From assembly GCF_010119235.1 (NCBI RefSeq), contig NZ_JAAATZ010000001.1:2262501-2326500 (forward strand): a DNA stretch of 64,000 nt. The letters are read 5' to 3'. The translations under genes and the position numbers were made by a program. Under the pieces are notes generated by a model that saw only the letters and a program-made list of their open reading frames with translations, searched no databases and was not told the DNA's origin. This document shows, one piece after another, positions 18,201 through 25,330 of this stretch. The DNA is from Flavobacterium phycosphaerae (GTDB taxonomy: Bacteria > Bacteroidota > Bacteroidia > Flavobacteriales > Flavobacteriaceae). Each line of letters starts with the position of its first letter. Positions within the stretch are counted from its first letter, which is position 1.

Positions 18201-21200
18201 AGTTTTCAATTTAGAAGATGCTACTGCTTTTATTGCCGGTACACCAAATCCTTCGAGCTTAGGAGTGACGGTAACGTATCACGAAACCCCAACGGATGCC
18301 ATAACAGGCGCCAATCCGATATTGATTCCTTATAGTAATATCTTTAACTGGACACAAACCATTTATGTTAGAGTATTTTACACCTTAACAGGCTGTGCGA
18401 ATTATGTTCAACTTCAACTAATTGTCAACCCAACGCCTGAGGCCGTAAGTCCAACGGATTACCATTTGTGTGATTACACGGGAGCCGTAGGGTATGAGGC
18501 CTTTGATTTAACGACCAAAGTTCCTGAGATTTTAGGCAGTATTAACCCTGCTTTGACTTCGGTAACCTTTTATACCTCACAAACAGCGGCTGAAACCGCT
18601 ACGGGTGCTATCTCGAATGTGACCAATTACATCAATGGTACGATAGATACTCAAACGTTGTATGTTCGAGTAGAGACGATTGCTACGGGTTGTTTTGATA
18701 TTGTGACCTTAACTTTAGTGGTTGATCCGCTACCGATTGTTCCTCCGATTAGTTATCCTCAGTATTCGCTTTGTGATGATAACAATTCGGGCAATTGTAA
18801 AGAGGTATTTGATTTAGGCTCTAAGGTAGCCGATATCTTGAACGGACAAACGGGAATGAGCGTTACGTTCTACCCGAGTTTAACCGATGCTCAGAACAAT
18901 ACCAATGCCATCAGCACTTTGTTGTATGAGAATGTATTGCCTTGTGTTCAGACCTTAGGTATTCGCATTACCAACCAAGCCACCACTTGTTATGTTATCT
19001 CCACGATGGATATCCGCGTGAACCCACTACCGACACCGGTTCCACCAACAGAGCCGTTAACGGTTTGTGACGATAACCAAAATGGTATAACCTGTGATAT
19101 CGATTTAACAAGCCTAACTCCGGATATCTTACAAGGAGCGGATTATGATATAACCTACCATGAGACCCAGACTGATGCCGAGATTGGAGGTACTACCATT
19201 CCTAATCCGTCAAGTTACTGCAACATCACTAACTTTGTGCAGATTATTTATGTGCGTGCAGAAGACCCAATCACAGGCTGTTACAGTGTTATTCCAATAG
19301 AGCTTAACGTAAATCCAAGCCCTGTTAAACCGGTTACTATCCCGGATTTGGTGACTTGCGACCAAGACAACAACCCACAGAGCGGCAGTACTATTGTTGA
19401 TTTAACCAGCAAAACGGCCGCTATCCTGCTGCTTCAGGCACCAAACCCGGCAAGCAATTACACCGTTACGTATTATCTCAGCCAAGGCTTGGCCGATGCC
19501 GGCACTTCCCCGATTATTAATGCCGCTACGTATTTTGGTAGTGACACCCAAGTTATTTGGGTTAGAATAGAGGATAATGCAACGGGTTGTTACGCTTTAG
19601 GTTCCTTCCAATTGGTTATCAACAAACCATTATTGTTAATCACACCGCAACCACTGAGCAAATGTGATAATGATACGGCATCGAACAATTTGTATTACAC
19701 TTTTGATTTAACGGTAAAAAACACCGAGATTAATCAAAATACAGGCTATACGGTTACGTATTACCCAAGCCTTGTGGATGCTCAGAACAATACCAATGTG
19801 ATTACTACCCCGAGTGCGTATACCAATACCTCTGCGGCAGTACAAACCCTTGGCGTTTTGGTCACCACCACAGCAGGATGTAAAAGCATCACCACCTTAG
19901 ACATCAGAGTACTTCCGGTACCTACGCCACAGAGCAACAATATTCCGGTATTGGCCGCGCAGTGTGAGGATGCTCCGGGTAGTGGTGTGGCTCAGTTTGA
20001 TTTAACCCTGAATGAGGCTTATATAGCCAATGGCGATACCCATGTTGATTTCCATTACTTCCCAAGTCATGCTGATTTGGAAGCCAATACTAGTGAGATT
20101 TTAAATCCGACTACGGCCATAGTGGGCGACCCAAGTATAGCCGGAACGACCATCAATCAGGTGCAGTATGTCTATGTAGCAGTGACCAGTGATGTCTCTA
20201 CGGATTACACCGGTAGAAAATGTTACAAAGAAGTACAACAAGGCTTTATAGTTAATCCATTACCGAGTATCAGTGCCATAGCGGATTATCAAATCTGTGA
20301 GGCCGACCCATCGGGAGTGAATGACGGTATAGAGGTTTTTGATTTAACGACTCAAAGTGCTGCTTTACTGCAAGGGAATCAAACCACACCGGTATCCGCT
20401 TACAGTGTTGCGTTTTATGAAGATGCCGCCTTAACAATACCGATAACAACGCCAAATGCGTATACTAACCTGACTAACCCTCAGACGATTTATGTGGAGA
20501 TTACCAATACCACCACAGGTTGTAAGAGCGGTATGGGCAGTTTCAATATTTTGGTTAATCCAAAACCAACGATTAACTACACCATGGCCGACATGAAAGA
20601 GTGTGATTATGACGGGAATAACAACGGCACGATGCTGTATACACAGAACCCAACAAGCCCACTAGCTAGTTTAGCGGGTTATGAAGCCGACATCTTAGGG
20701 GCAACACAAACAGCGCCGACGTATATCGTAGAGTTCTATTACAACAGTCAGGCAGATGCTGAGGCAGGGAACTCGGGTAGTGCTTTGACTAATTTAGATA
20801 CGTATGAAGTACAAACAGGTACCTATTGGGTACGTGTTGAGAATACTCTAACGGGTTGTTATGAACTGGATTCATTTGATGTAGTTATAGAGAAACTGGC
20901 CGAGCCGGTGATTACCAGCAACACGGGCAGCAATATTGCTTGTGTACGATGGAACCAGACGACAGTGAACAACAATTTAATCTTGAACAGTGGCATCACG
21001 GCACCGGGCTACACCTTTAACTGGTATGCCAATAATCAACCGGTGGTTGGAGAGCACGCCAGTACACTAAATATAAACAATATGGCCCTTACCGATACCC
21101 ATGTGGTGTATACGGTTGAGGCGGTTAGTTTATCTCCAATGTTGGGTTGTACTTCGGACATTACGGCGCTTTCTACCTTTGATGTTATTAAGTCGGGCCC

Positions 21201-21696
21201 TGCGGATAATATCACTGCTACAGTAACCAATGCCTTTGCGGAGAATCAAATCATAACCATCACCAATGACGGTTATGGAGTGTATGAATACAGTTTGGAT
21301 GACGGCCCGAGACAAACCAGCCCAATCTTTGAGAATGTTTCCTTAGGGAACCATACAGTGTATGTTTGGGATGTAAGAGACCCGAATGGTTATTCGTGTG
21401 GAGTAGAGTTTATCAAAGACGTACAAACGATAGATTACCCTCATTATTTTACCCCGAACGGCGATGGGTATCATGACAATTGGAATATTAGTGGATTGCA
21501 TGATCAGCCGAGAGCTAAGATTTACATCTTTGACCGTTATGGCAAACTGCTTAAACAACTTAGTCCGCTTAGTCCAGGTTGGGACGGGACATACAATGGT
21601 CACTTGTTACCGTCGGATGACTACTGGTTTACGGTAGACTTTGCCGAGGGCAGTAACATGCGTCAGTTCAAAGCACACTTCTCGCTTAAACGATAA
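12202..21696 (+). CDS. Giant repetitive surface protein with gliding-motility/T9SS type B C-terminus
   Basis: 3164 residues. Signal peptide at 1-35 (LAVIFVTFLAVFLVPTTGMSQ); an Ig-like invasin-type domain around 360-450; two HYR-like domains at ~466-613 (CPANVTVTATAGLCG...FPVGSTTVTATATNSNGS, then FPVGTTTVTWTATDVNGN); two nidogen-like beta blocks near 640-830 and 1060-1270; three ~95-residue repeats starting TATISGTxxxC at ~1413-1700; and twelve ~90-residue repeats at ~1700-2900 built on CDxxxxG..FDLT, VTYYxTxxDA, QTIYVRVExxxTGC and LxVNPLP. The end (HYFTPNGDGYHDNWNISG...IYIFDRYGKLLKQLSP..WDGTYNG) is the gliding motility-associated type B sorting domain. By family it is a secreted or cell-surface adhesin similar in plan to SprB-type proteins; its ligand is unknown. 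It is transcribed alone and terminated at 21721. Confidence 0.93.
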   Translation: MKKSYFLNFSLNKLNLAVIFVTFLAVFLVPTTGMSQQQKNATNKTNAKGINQAALPGTFESLGNTMSRQSSSNGPSLNSTLAGALSEIYSVTGQYTLSADGIGSSSSAMAIRVNKPNAGATVLKAILMSSATATTVPDGCVTLSGSPINWNGSATNASSTTFNNYWADVTSLVAAQINAFPAGISTLNITECSSSGIEGEALLVVFNDATATEKTIIIMFGASTPSGDNFSLTLAQPIDPAAPGALLNMGLGIGFSYQNGGGSQTSQVSVNSQMLSSSAGGEDDGESANGGLITVGGIGDTNTNPANPNAGPTDQYTDDEVYSILPFITNTTTSLNINTVNPSGDDNIFLAYFTLSGSAIVGEGILLSQTTTSGNVGTSHTVTAVVKDTNGLPIVNTAVTFTITSGPNAGLAPFTVTTDANGQATFTYTGTAGVGIDTIVACFTDSLSQVTCSNILSFQWVISALVPTIVCPANVTVTATAGLCGANVSYAAAVASGSPTPTVTYSQASGSFFPVGSTTVTATATNSNGSASCQFIVQVNDTENPVITALNITRCYEADSFGCAIALGVTATDNCGIASLTSNAPACFPVGTTTVTWTATDVNGNVSTATQTVVRYNPLQLTIAATPNPICLNGISTLKAIANTFSTTSAVPLDPMVGATTVINSASDNTPTTSTNLGFTFDFGGISYTSCFISPDGWLLLGGTTANGQPVNVTTSAQNTPKLYPYWDDLATGTTGSVKTLVTGTAPNRIFIVEWNVTIPKNTAAPANSTFQMWLYEGTNVVEYHYGTMGAQTSNSISAGYTVNATNYSSINFATNSASTTTPYDTNNTVPASGTTFTYTPLTSLIWSPTTNLFTDATATTPYTGDSRDVVYATNVPLTGATYTVTGTNAVGCNATSNVTVNVSVPTASMSGNQTICPGNTATFSITATPNSLVTITATGEPVPYTVNVGPTGVYLFTTPPLNSTTVYEITKVRGFFTFCESTITGQIVTITVVPNGCATVEPVPAPDNLPVDTTFCTTGECRTLMANISPIPSTTDYAVTSIPFCPQASFDDPTFTRFPVGADDVYSLPFTLPFDFCFYGTNYNNVQIGDNGVISFGTNYPATPATSNSWQQTVTTFANPNFPGATYADNPFRNKICGVYQDTNTLINPPLPQLPTDKSVNYKLIGTYPCRKLVVNFDNLAQFSCGYGSGSQTSQIVLYEVSNIIEVYVQDRTPCNGWNSGRGVIGIKGGGANPPFKVAPNRDVGNWTAHQEAWRFTPTGPNVPVVVKWFEGTTPIASNPDGSVTVCPTADTTYTLQANYTVCGVPQTATQDFNMYVHPDSTGEPIDMAGCFPSCFDLTLNDAEILGTLDPNDYEINYYTSAVNAEAGINPITPATNFCPPGPGVYDIYVGIELAAFNCKIVKHFTVTVGVSSTATISGTTTVCEGESAAITFTGADGLAPYTFDYLDYNGVLQSIASPSTSDSVTVNVPTGTFGTYTYTLVGVGSALGCYQNQTGSATVTVNKMPTATIAGDITQCESDPAATVTFTGANGDVPYLFTYLDPDGIQQTIPSSGVGNTATITVPTAAGTYVYTLVSVASSSTPACSQNQSGTATVIINPLPTATISGTSSICLNTTPDPQITFTGADGVSPYTFTYLDSNNVSQTISTLAGNDTVTLVVPASAVGTYTYTLVSVEDSSATTCSQNQSGSATITVTARPTITTPTPYVVCDDNQDGIYCLFDLTTKDAEIATGPVVIEYYTTLADAESGTATPLTSPYCNTTANAQTLYVKVYFSGFPDCYTTTTLQLVVNVPPIPNPVIADYVLCDYTTSGDNVEQFVLHSKDLEIANGQSGVVVSYYLTQADALSQTSPLPNLYTSGTQQIWINIRYTATGCNAVSSFNLIVNPLPIAATPPTLYVCSNGATNQALFDLTLNEGNVNATGLVTFTYYTTLANAQNEVSAIGSPANYLGTDNQTIYIRVENTATGCYVTTTQLLRVTQGPVANTPPALQLCDPNNDGIVVFNLEDATAFIAGTPNPSSLGVTVTYHETPTDAITGANPILIPYSNIFNWTQTIYVRVFYTLTGCANYVQLQLIVNPTPEAVSPTDYHLCDYTGAVGYEAFDLTTKVPEILGSINPALTSVTFYTSQTAAETATGAISNVTNYINGTIDTQTLYVRVETIATGCFDIVTLTLVVDPLPIVPPISYPQYSLCDDNNSGNCKEVFDLGSKVADILNGQTGMSVTFYPSLTDAQNNTNAISTLLYENVLPCVQTLGIRITNQATTCYVISTMDIRVNPLPTPVPPTEPLTVCDDNQNGITCDIDLTSLTPDILQGADYDITYHETQTDAEIGGTTIPNPSSYCNITNFVQIIYVRAEDPITGCYSVIPIELNVNPSPVKPVTIPDLVTCDQDNNPQSGSTIVDLTSKTAAILLLQAPNPASNYTVTYYLSQGLADAGTSPIINAATYFGSDTQVIWVRIEDNATGCYALGSFQLVINKPLLLITPQPLSKCDNDTASNNLYYTFDLTVKNTEINQNTGYTVTYYPSLVDAQNNTNVITTPSAYTNTSAAVQTLGVLVTTTAGCKSITTLDIRVLPVPTPQSNNIPVLAAQCEDAPGSGVAQFDLTLNEAYIANGDTHVDFHYFPSHADLEANTSEILNPTTAIVGDPSIAGTTINQVQYVYVAVTSDVSTDYTGRKCYKEVQQGFIVNPLPSISAIADYQICEADPSGVNDGIEVFDLTTQSAALLQGNQTTPVSAYSVAFYEDAALTIPITTPNAYTNLTNPQTIYVEITNTTTGCKSGMGSFNILVNPKPTINYTMADMKECDYDGNNNGTMLYTQNPTSPLASLAGYEADILGATQTAPTYIVEFYYNSQADAEAGNSGSALTNLDTYEVQTGTYWVRVENTLTGCYELDSFDVVIEKLAEPVITSNTGSNIACVRWNQTTVNNNLILNSGITAPGYTFNWYANNQPVVGEHASTLNINNMALTDTHVVYTVEAVSLSPMLGCTSDITALSTFDVIKSGPADNITATVTNAFAENQIITITNDGYGVYEYSLDDGPRQTSPIFENVSLGNHTVYVWDVRDPNGYSCGVEFIKDVQTIDYPHYFTPNGDGYHDNWNISGLHDQPRAKIYIFDRYGKLLKQLSPLSPGWDGTYNGHLLPSDDYWFTVDFAEGSNMRQFKAHFSLKR

Positions 21697-21720
21697 GACA
21701 GACAGAAAAAAAATAGACCA

Positions 21721-21752
21721 AAAAACTCCTCAAGAAATTGAGGAGTTTTTTT
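21721..21752 (+). terminator. Terminator of the giant surface protein gene
   Basis: AAAAACTCCTCAA, loop GAAA, TTGAGGAGTTTTT: a 13-bp perfect stem with a T-run, 24 bases after the stop. Confidence 0.92.
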
Positions 21753-21779
21753 ATGGCAAGATGAAAAGAAATCAATCAA

Positions 21780-21861
21780 AAGTTGTGGCAAAAAAATCGA
21801 ATTAAAAATTTTGCCACAGATTTTGTGGCAAAATTTTTTTTAAAAAAAATTGCCACAACTT
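21780..21861. repeat. Nested palindrome, 82 bp
   Basis: Outer arms AAGTTGTGGCAA (21780-21791) and TTGCCACAACTT (21850-21861) are perfect inverted repeats. Inside them, AAAAATTTTGCCACA (21804-21818) and TGTGGCAAAATTTTT (21824-21838) form a perfect 15-bp stem with loop GATTT. The core TTGTGGCAA or its complement therefore occurs four times. It is non-coding and has no terminator role, since a terminator already lies upstream. Confidence 0.8.
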
Positions 21862-21886
21862 AAGATGAAAACTCCATGCGTCCATA

Positions 21887-21939
21887 TAGCCCCGACAGGA
21901 GTTGGCTACCATGTAGCGCGGATGGCGGGAGGGGAGTTG
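21887..21939 (+). repeat. Dispersed repeat family, copy 4
   Basis: TAGCCCCGAC..., then GGCTACCATGTAGCGCGGAT and GGCGGGAGGGGAGTT; nearly identical in its middle to the reverse complement of 56145-56197. It is oriented like the other copies with respect to the preceding gene, but ~190 bases after that gene's stop. Confidence 0.65.
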
Positions 21940-22001
21940 TACCGATGCAGGGAGTGCCGCTGCTAAAAAGAAAATCCCACCTAAAAAGGCAGGATTTGAA
22001 G

Positions 22002-22396
22002 TGGAGTCGGGGAGAGTCGAACTCCCGTCCAAACAAGCAACTAAAGAGCTTTCTACACGCTTAGTCTTTACTTAGGTTTTCGACATCAGGCTATGCTAAA
22101 GACAGCGACCCGAGGCTTAGCTCTATGAGTGTCAGAAAGGATTCAGAACATTACCTTTCCTAGGTTTACTTTTACGGTTCACCTAAACCAACCGCCATAA
22201 ACCAAGGCTTTTGAGGTGAATCCAGCTTCCCTACCTTGTAGGGACGTGGCTAATCTTACTATAATTCAGATTATGCAGCTAAAGCGTAATTATTTTCGCC
22301 GTTTATAAGTTCGTACCCTTGGATTTACGAGCAAATGGTACCATGCTCGACGTGCTTACTGTTCAATTCGACTTGCTGTCAAAACCAGTCGACCCC
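22002..22396 (-). ncRNA. ssrA: Transfer-messenger RNA (tmRNA)
   Basis: The 5' end GGGGTCGACTGG followed by TTTTGACAGC (minus strand, from 22396) and the 3' T-arm GGACGGGAGTTCGACTCTCC followed by CCGACTCCA form the tRNA-like acceptor and T domains. The tag frame on the minus strand, 22300 to 22271, reads GENNYALAA then TAA, the usual Bacteroidota tag. The discriminator A falls at 22002 and the genome continues with CTTC rather than CCA, so the CCA end must be added enzymatically. tmRNA with SmpB rescues stalled ribosomes. The ends are inferred from acceptor pairing, so they may be off by a base or two. Confidence 0.95.
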
Positions 22397-22495
22397 AGAT
22401 TTAGTTTAGAATTACGAATTACGAATTCTTCGTTCAAAACTAGAGGCAAAGATACGTTATTTTAGAGGCTAAAGCAATACGCCTCACTAAGTATA

Positions 22496-23698
22496 TTATT
22501 CTTCGCCTTCATCATTTAATTTGAATGGGTAATCGCCAAAAAGGGACGCTAATTTTTTAGTTTGATAGGTTTTTTTGGTGAACTTATTGGATAAGACAAT
22601 GATCGTAACTTTTTCTTTTCGCAAAGTAATAAAACAAGAAGTGTTACCATGCCACCAACCGTTGTGGTAGTAAAAAGGTTCTCCTTTTTCAAATTCCATC
22701 ATTCTGACACCAAGTCCGTAGTTTCTTTGGCCTTTGCTCTCGTAGCTATAGCCTTTGTAGACTTTTTTCAATAAGTCGGAATTCAGGAAAAAGGGTGCAT
22801 AACGGGCCTTGTCAAATTTCAGCAAATCTCTCGGTGTGGAGTAGATATTTTTATCGCCATAAACGCCATCCAGATAATCAATACCAATTTCAACATTGTT
22901 CCCTTTATAGGATGGGGCAACGTTTCCTCTGTCTTTAGTAATATCAAAAACGAAAGTATTGTTCATTCCCAGCGGAGCAAAAATCATCTCCTTCATGGCT
23001 TCCGGATATTTTAAACCGGTAATTTTTTCGATGATTAATGCCAACATAGCATAGTTGGTATTGCAGTAGCTGAAGCGGGTATCGGTTCTTGATTCCAAGG
23101 GGATTTGTTTCTCTACCATAACTTTAACAATGTCTTCGTTGGTCAGTGTTTGTTTTTTATCCCAATTGCCGTTTTCATAGGTGAAATAAGCGTAATTTTT
23201 CATTCCGCTTCTGTGATTCAACAGGGTTTGGATAGTAACATCAGGATATGGAAAGTTTTTGATAATGGTATTTACCTTTTGATCTAAAGTAATTCGCTTA
23301 GTATCAATTAGCATCAAAATTGCGGTTGATGTCAAAACTTTGGTCACTGAAGCAATGTGCAACGGAGTATCTTTGGTTATGTTCTCATCCGTTCTTTTAT
23401 TGGCGTACCCCATGTAATTTTCATAAATAATCTGGCCGTTTTTGGCAACCAAAAAAGCTACGTTATCGTTTTTTTCAGACCACCCTTTTTCAAAGAAACG
23501 CGACACTCCATATTTCTTATCATTGATATATGAAGTTTTTAAAGCAGGCAATTCTTCCTGCAAAGGCTGCATTACCGGAATGCCGTTTTTATTTACTTTT
23601 ACAATACCATCGTCATTTTTTTCCTGTTTGGTACAAGACGTAAAAAGTACAGCAGCGGCAAATAGCAAGGAGGTATATCGTATAATTTTTTGAGACAT
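22496..23698 (-). CDS. Serine hydrolase lipoprotein (class C beta-lactamase / AmpH-like family)
   Basis: About 400 residues from ATG at 23698 (MSQKIIRY); this start fits the promoter at 23717 and gives a lipoprotein signal LLFAAAVLFTSC, the Cys being the lipidation site. The beta-lactamase fold motifs are ASVTKVLTS (SxxK, catalytic Ser and Lys), FSYCNTNYAML (YxN) and YYHNGWWHG at the position of the KTG box (HxG). Such proteins are D-alanyl-D-alanine peptidases, esterases or related hydrolases of the periplasm; substrate cannot be assigned. The gene stands alone. Confidence 0.9.
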   Translation of the reverse strand: MSQKIIRYTSLLFAAAVLFTSCTKQEKNDDGIVKVNKNGIPVMQPLQEELPALKTSYINDKKYGVSRFFEKGWSEKNDNVAFLVAKNGQIIYENYMGYANKRTDENITKDTPLHIASVTKVLTSTAILMLIDTKRITLDQKVNTIIKNFPYPDVTIQTLLNHRSGMKNYAYFTYENGNWDKKQTLTNEDIVKVMVEKQIPLESRTDTRFSYCNTNYAMLALIIEKITGLKYPEAMKEMIFAPLGMNNTFVFDITKDRGNVAPSYKGNNVEIGIDYLDGVYGDKNIYSTPRDLLKFDKARYAPFFLNSDLLKKVYKGYSYESKGQRNYGLGVRMMEFEKGEPFYYHNGWWHGNTSCFITLRKEKVTIIVLSNKFTKKTYQTKKLASLFGDYPFKLNDEGEE

Positions 23699-23716
23699 TT
23701 TTATATAATTGGATAA

Positions 23717-23724
23717 CAAATATA
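23717..23724 (-). promoter_or_regulatory. -7 promoter element of the serine hydrolase gene
   Basis: TATATTTG on the minus strand, about 20 bases before the ATG at 23698; it rules out the ATG at 23719, which would lie inside the element. Confidence 0.6.
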
Positions 23725-23862
23725 AGTATTCAAGGTACTGATAAAATGGCTTTTTCAGAAAGCTATTAACAGGTTTTTCACAATTTACATTCGGTATTTT
23801 ATAAGGTGGTAAGTATCAATGCCTGTCAAAAAAAGAGGGTTTGTAATTTTTCTTAAAAAGTT

Positions 23863-23892
23863 TTGAAAACGTTTTCGTTACCCCTACTTTTG
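23863..23892 (+). promoter_or_regulatory. Promoter with LacI-type operator-like palindrome
   Basis: TTG (23863-23865) and TACTTTTG (23885-23892) fit -33 and -7 elements with normal spacing. Between them lies the perfect palindrome GAAAACGTTTTC (23865-23876), extended to CGTTA. Its half, AACGTTTTCGTTA, recurs upstream of the GH97 gene and of serC. Its position suggests repression by a LacI-family protein, but no such regulator gene is in the window. Confidence 0.5.
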
Positions 23893-23915
23893 GGGGCAAA
23901 TAAATTGTCCCTAAT

Positions 23916-25118
23916 ATGAAATTCGGAATTATAAAAGAAAGAAAAAATCCGCCCGACAGAAGAGTGGTTTTTACCCCTCAGGAATTGCTGCGTCTTCAAC
24001 AAGAACACCCTGATGCTATCGTAAAAGTTGAGTCTTCGGACATTCGTGTTTTTAAAGATGAAGAATACCGTGATTTAGGTATTGAAGTGGCAGAAGATAT
24101 CTCGGATTGTGATGTTTTTTTTGGTGTTAAAGAAATTCCGGTAGATTATTTGATTCCGAATAAAAAGTATTTTTTCTTTTCGCATACCATCAAAAAACAA
24201 GCGCATAACCGCAAACTTTTACAAGCGATTTTAGCCAAAAATATTGAGTTGTTTGACCACGAAACTATAGTTGATGCTACTAACCGTCGATTGATAGGTT
24301 TTGGTCGTTATGCCGGAATCGTGGGAGCTTACAATGGCTTCAGAGCTTTCGGAATTAAATACGATTTGTTCACTTTGCCCAAAGCGGAAACACTAACAAG
24401 CAAAGAAGATTTAATCGTTAGATTGAAAAGACAAATCCTACCCAATATCAAGATTGTTTTAACGGGTCACGGTAAAGTAGGAATGGGAGCAAAGGAAATT
24501 CTTGATGGCATGAAAGTTAAGCAAGTTGCTGTTGCAGATTTTTTGACAAAAATATACACCCAACCGGTTTACACTCAAATTGATGTTTTGGATTATAACA
24601 AAAGACTGGATGGTACAGTTTTGAACAACCAAGATTTTTATAAAAATCCACAAGAATACACCTCCGATTTTGAGCGTTTTACTAAAGTAGCGGATATTTT
24701 TATGGCCGGCCATTTTCATGGAAACGGCGCACCGGATATCTTAACCCGTGAAATGCTTCAGGCAGCTGATTGTAAAATCAAAGTGGTGGCTGATATTTCT
24801 TGCGATGTAGACGGGCCTATTGCCTGTACTACTAAAGCCTCGACTATAGCGGATCCGTTTTTTGGCTATTTACCTAGCGAAAACAAAGAAGTACCTTATA
24901 CCCATCCGGGTTCTGTAATGGTAATGTCGGTTGATAATTTGCCTTGCGAATTGCCGAAAGATGCCAGCGAAGGATTTGGTGAAATGTTTATGCAACATGT
25001 GATTCCGGCTTTCTTCAATGGCGATAAAGATGGTATTCTGCAACGGGCCAAGATAACCGAAAACGGCAAACTCACCCCGCGATTTGCTTATCTTCAGGAT
25101 TATGTTGATGAAAAATAA
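23916..25118 (+). CDS. Saccharopine dehydrogenase-like NAD(P)-dependent oxidoreductase (AlaDH/PNT fold)
   Basis: 400 residues. The N-terminal KFGIIKERKNPPDRRVVFTP is the alanine dehydrogenase/transhydrogenase N-terminal motif with the substrate-binding Arg-rich loop, and LTGHGKVGMGAKEIL (residues ~188-202) is the dinucleotide-binding GxGxxGxG. The C-terminal VVADISCDVDGPIACTTKASTIADPFFGY and HPGSVMVMSVDNLPCELPKDAS match lysine-forming saccharopine dehydrogenases and their relatives. A role in lysine/saccharopine or related amino-acid oxidoreduction is therefore likely, but I cannot fix the substrate. It is transcribed alone, with the operator-like promoter 24 bases upstream and a terminator after it. 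Confidence 0.82.
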   Translation: MKFGIIKERKNPPDRRVVFTPQELLRLQQEHPDAIVKVESSDIRVFKDEEYRDLGIEVAEDISDCDVFFGVKEIPVDYLIPNKKYFFFSHTIKKQAHNRKLLQAILAKNIELFDHETIVDATNRRLIGFGRYAGIVGAYNGFRAFGIKYDLFTLPKAETLTSKEDLIVRLKRQILPNIKIVLTGHGKVGMGAKEILDGMKVKQVAVADFLTKIYTQPVYTQIDVLDYNKRLDGTVLNNQDFYKNPQEYTSDFERFTKVADIFMAGHFHGNGAPDILTREMLQAADCKIKVVADISCDVDGPIACTTKASTIADPFFGYLPSENKEVPYTHPGSVMVMSVDNLPCELPKDASEGFGEMFMQHVIPAFFNGDKDGILQRAKITENGKLTPRFAYLQDYVDEK

Positions 25119-25119
25119 A

Positions 25120-25150
25120 AAGTATCCCGATTCGTTCGGGATTTTTTTTT
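25120..25150 (+). terminator. Terminator after the saccharopine dehydrogenase-like gene
   Basis: ATCCCGA-ATTCG-type hairpin: ATCCCGA (25124-25130) with TCGGGAT (25136-25142), followed by T9. Confidence 0.88.
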
Positions 25151-25183
25151 GATTACTACTTGCTGTAAAATGCTTTAAGAAAT

Positions 25184-25199
25184 CGTTTTCGTTAATAAC
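25184..25199 (+). promoter_or_regulatory. Operator-like motif upstream of GH97/MFS operon
   Basis: CGTTTTCGTTAATAAC; its reverse complement is identical over 16 bases to 42364-42379 upstream of serC, and shares CGTTTTCGTTA with 23870-23880. It lies ~130 bases before the GH97 start. Confidence 0.45.
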
Positions 25200-25330
25200 T
25201 AATTCAAAAGCCTATTTGGTGTTCTTTTAGATAACAGTATTTTTATGAAAATTATAGGTTGATTTATAGATCGTTCTCTTTTTGTAATCAAAAAGAAGCC
25301 TATGCCAATCACTTTTGCAAAATACTTTTC

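Noticed and set aside
17300..20900. Regular repeats as a CRISPR array
   Set aside because: The periodicity is ~270 bases, in-frame and protein-level, inside one long ORF; there are no short identical repeats with unique spacers.
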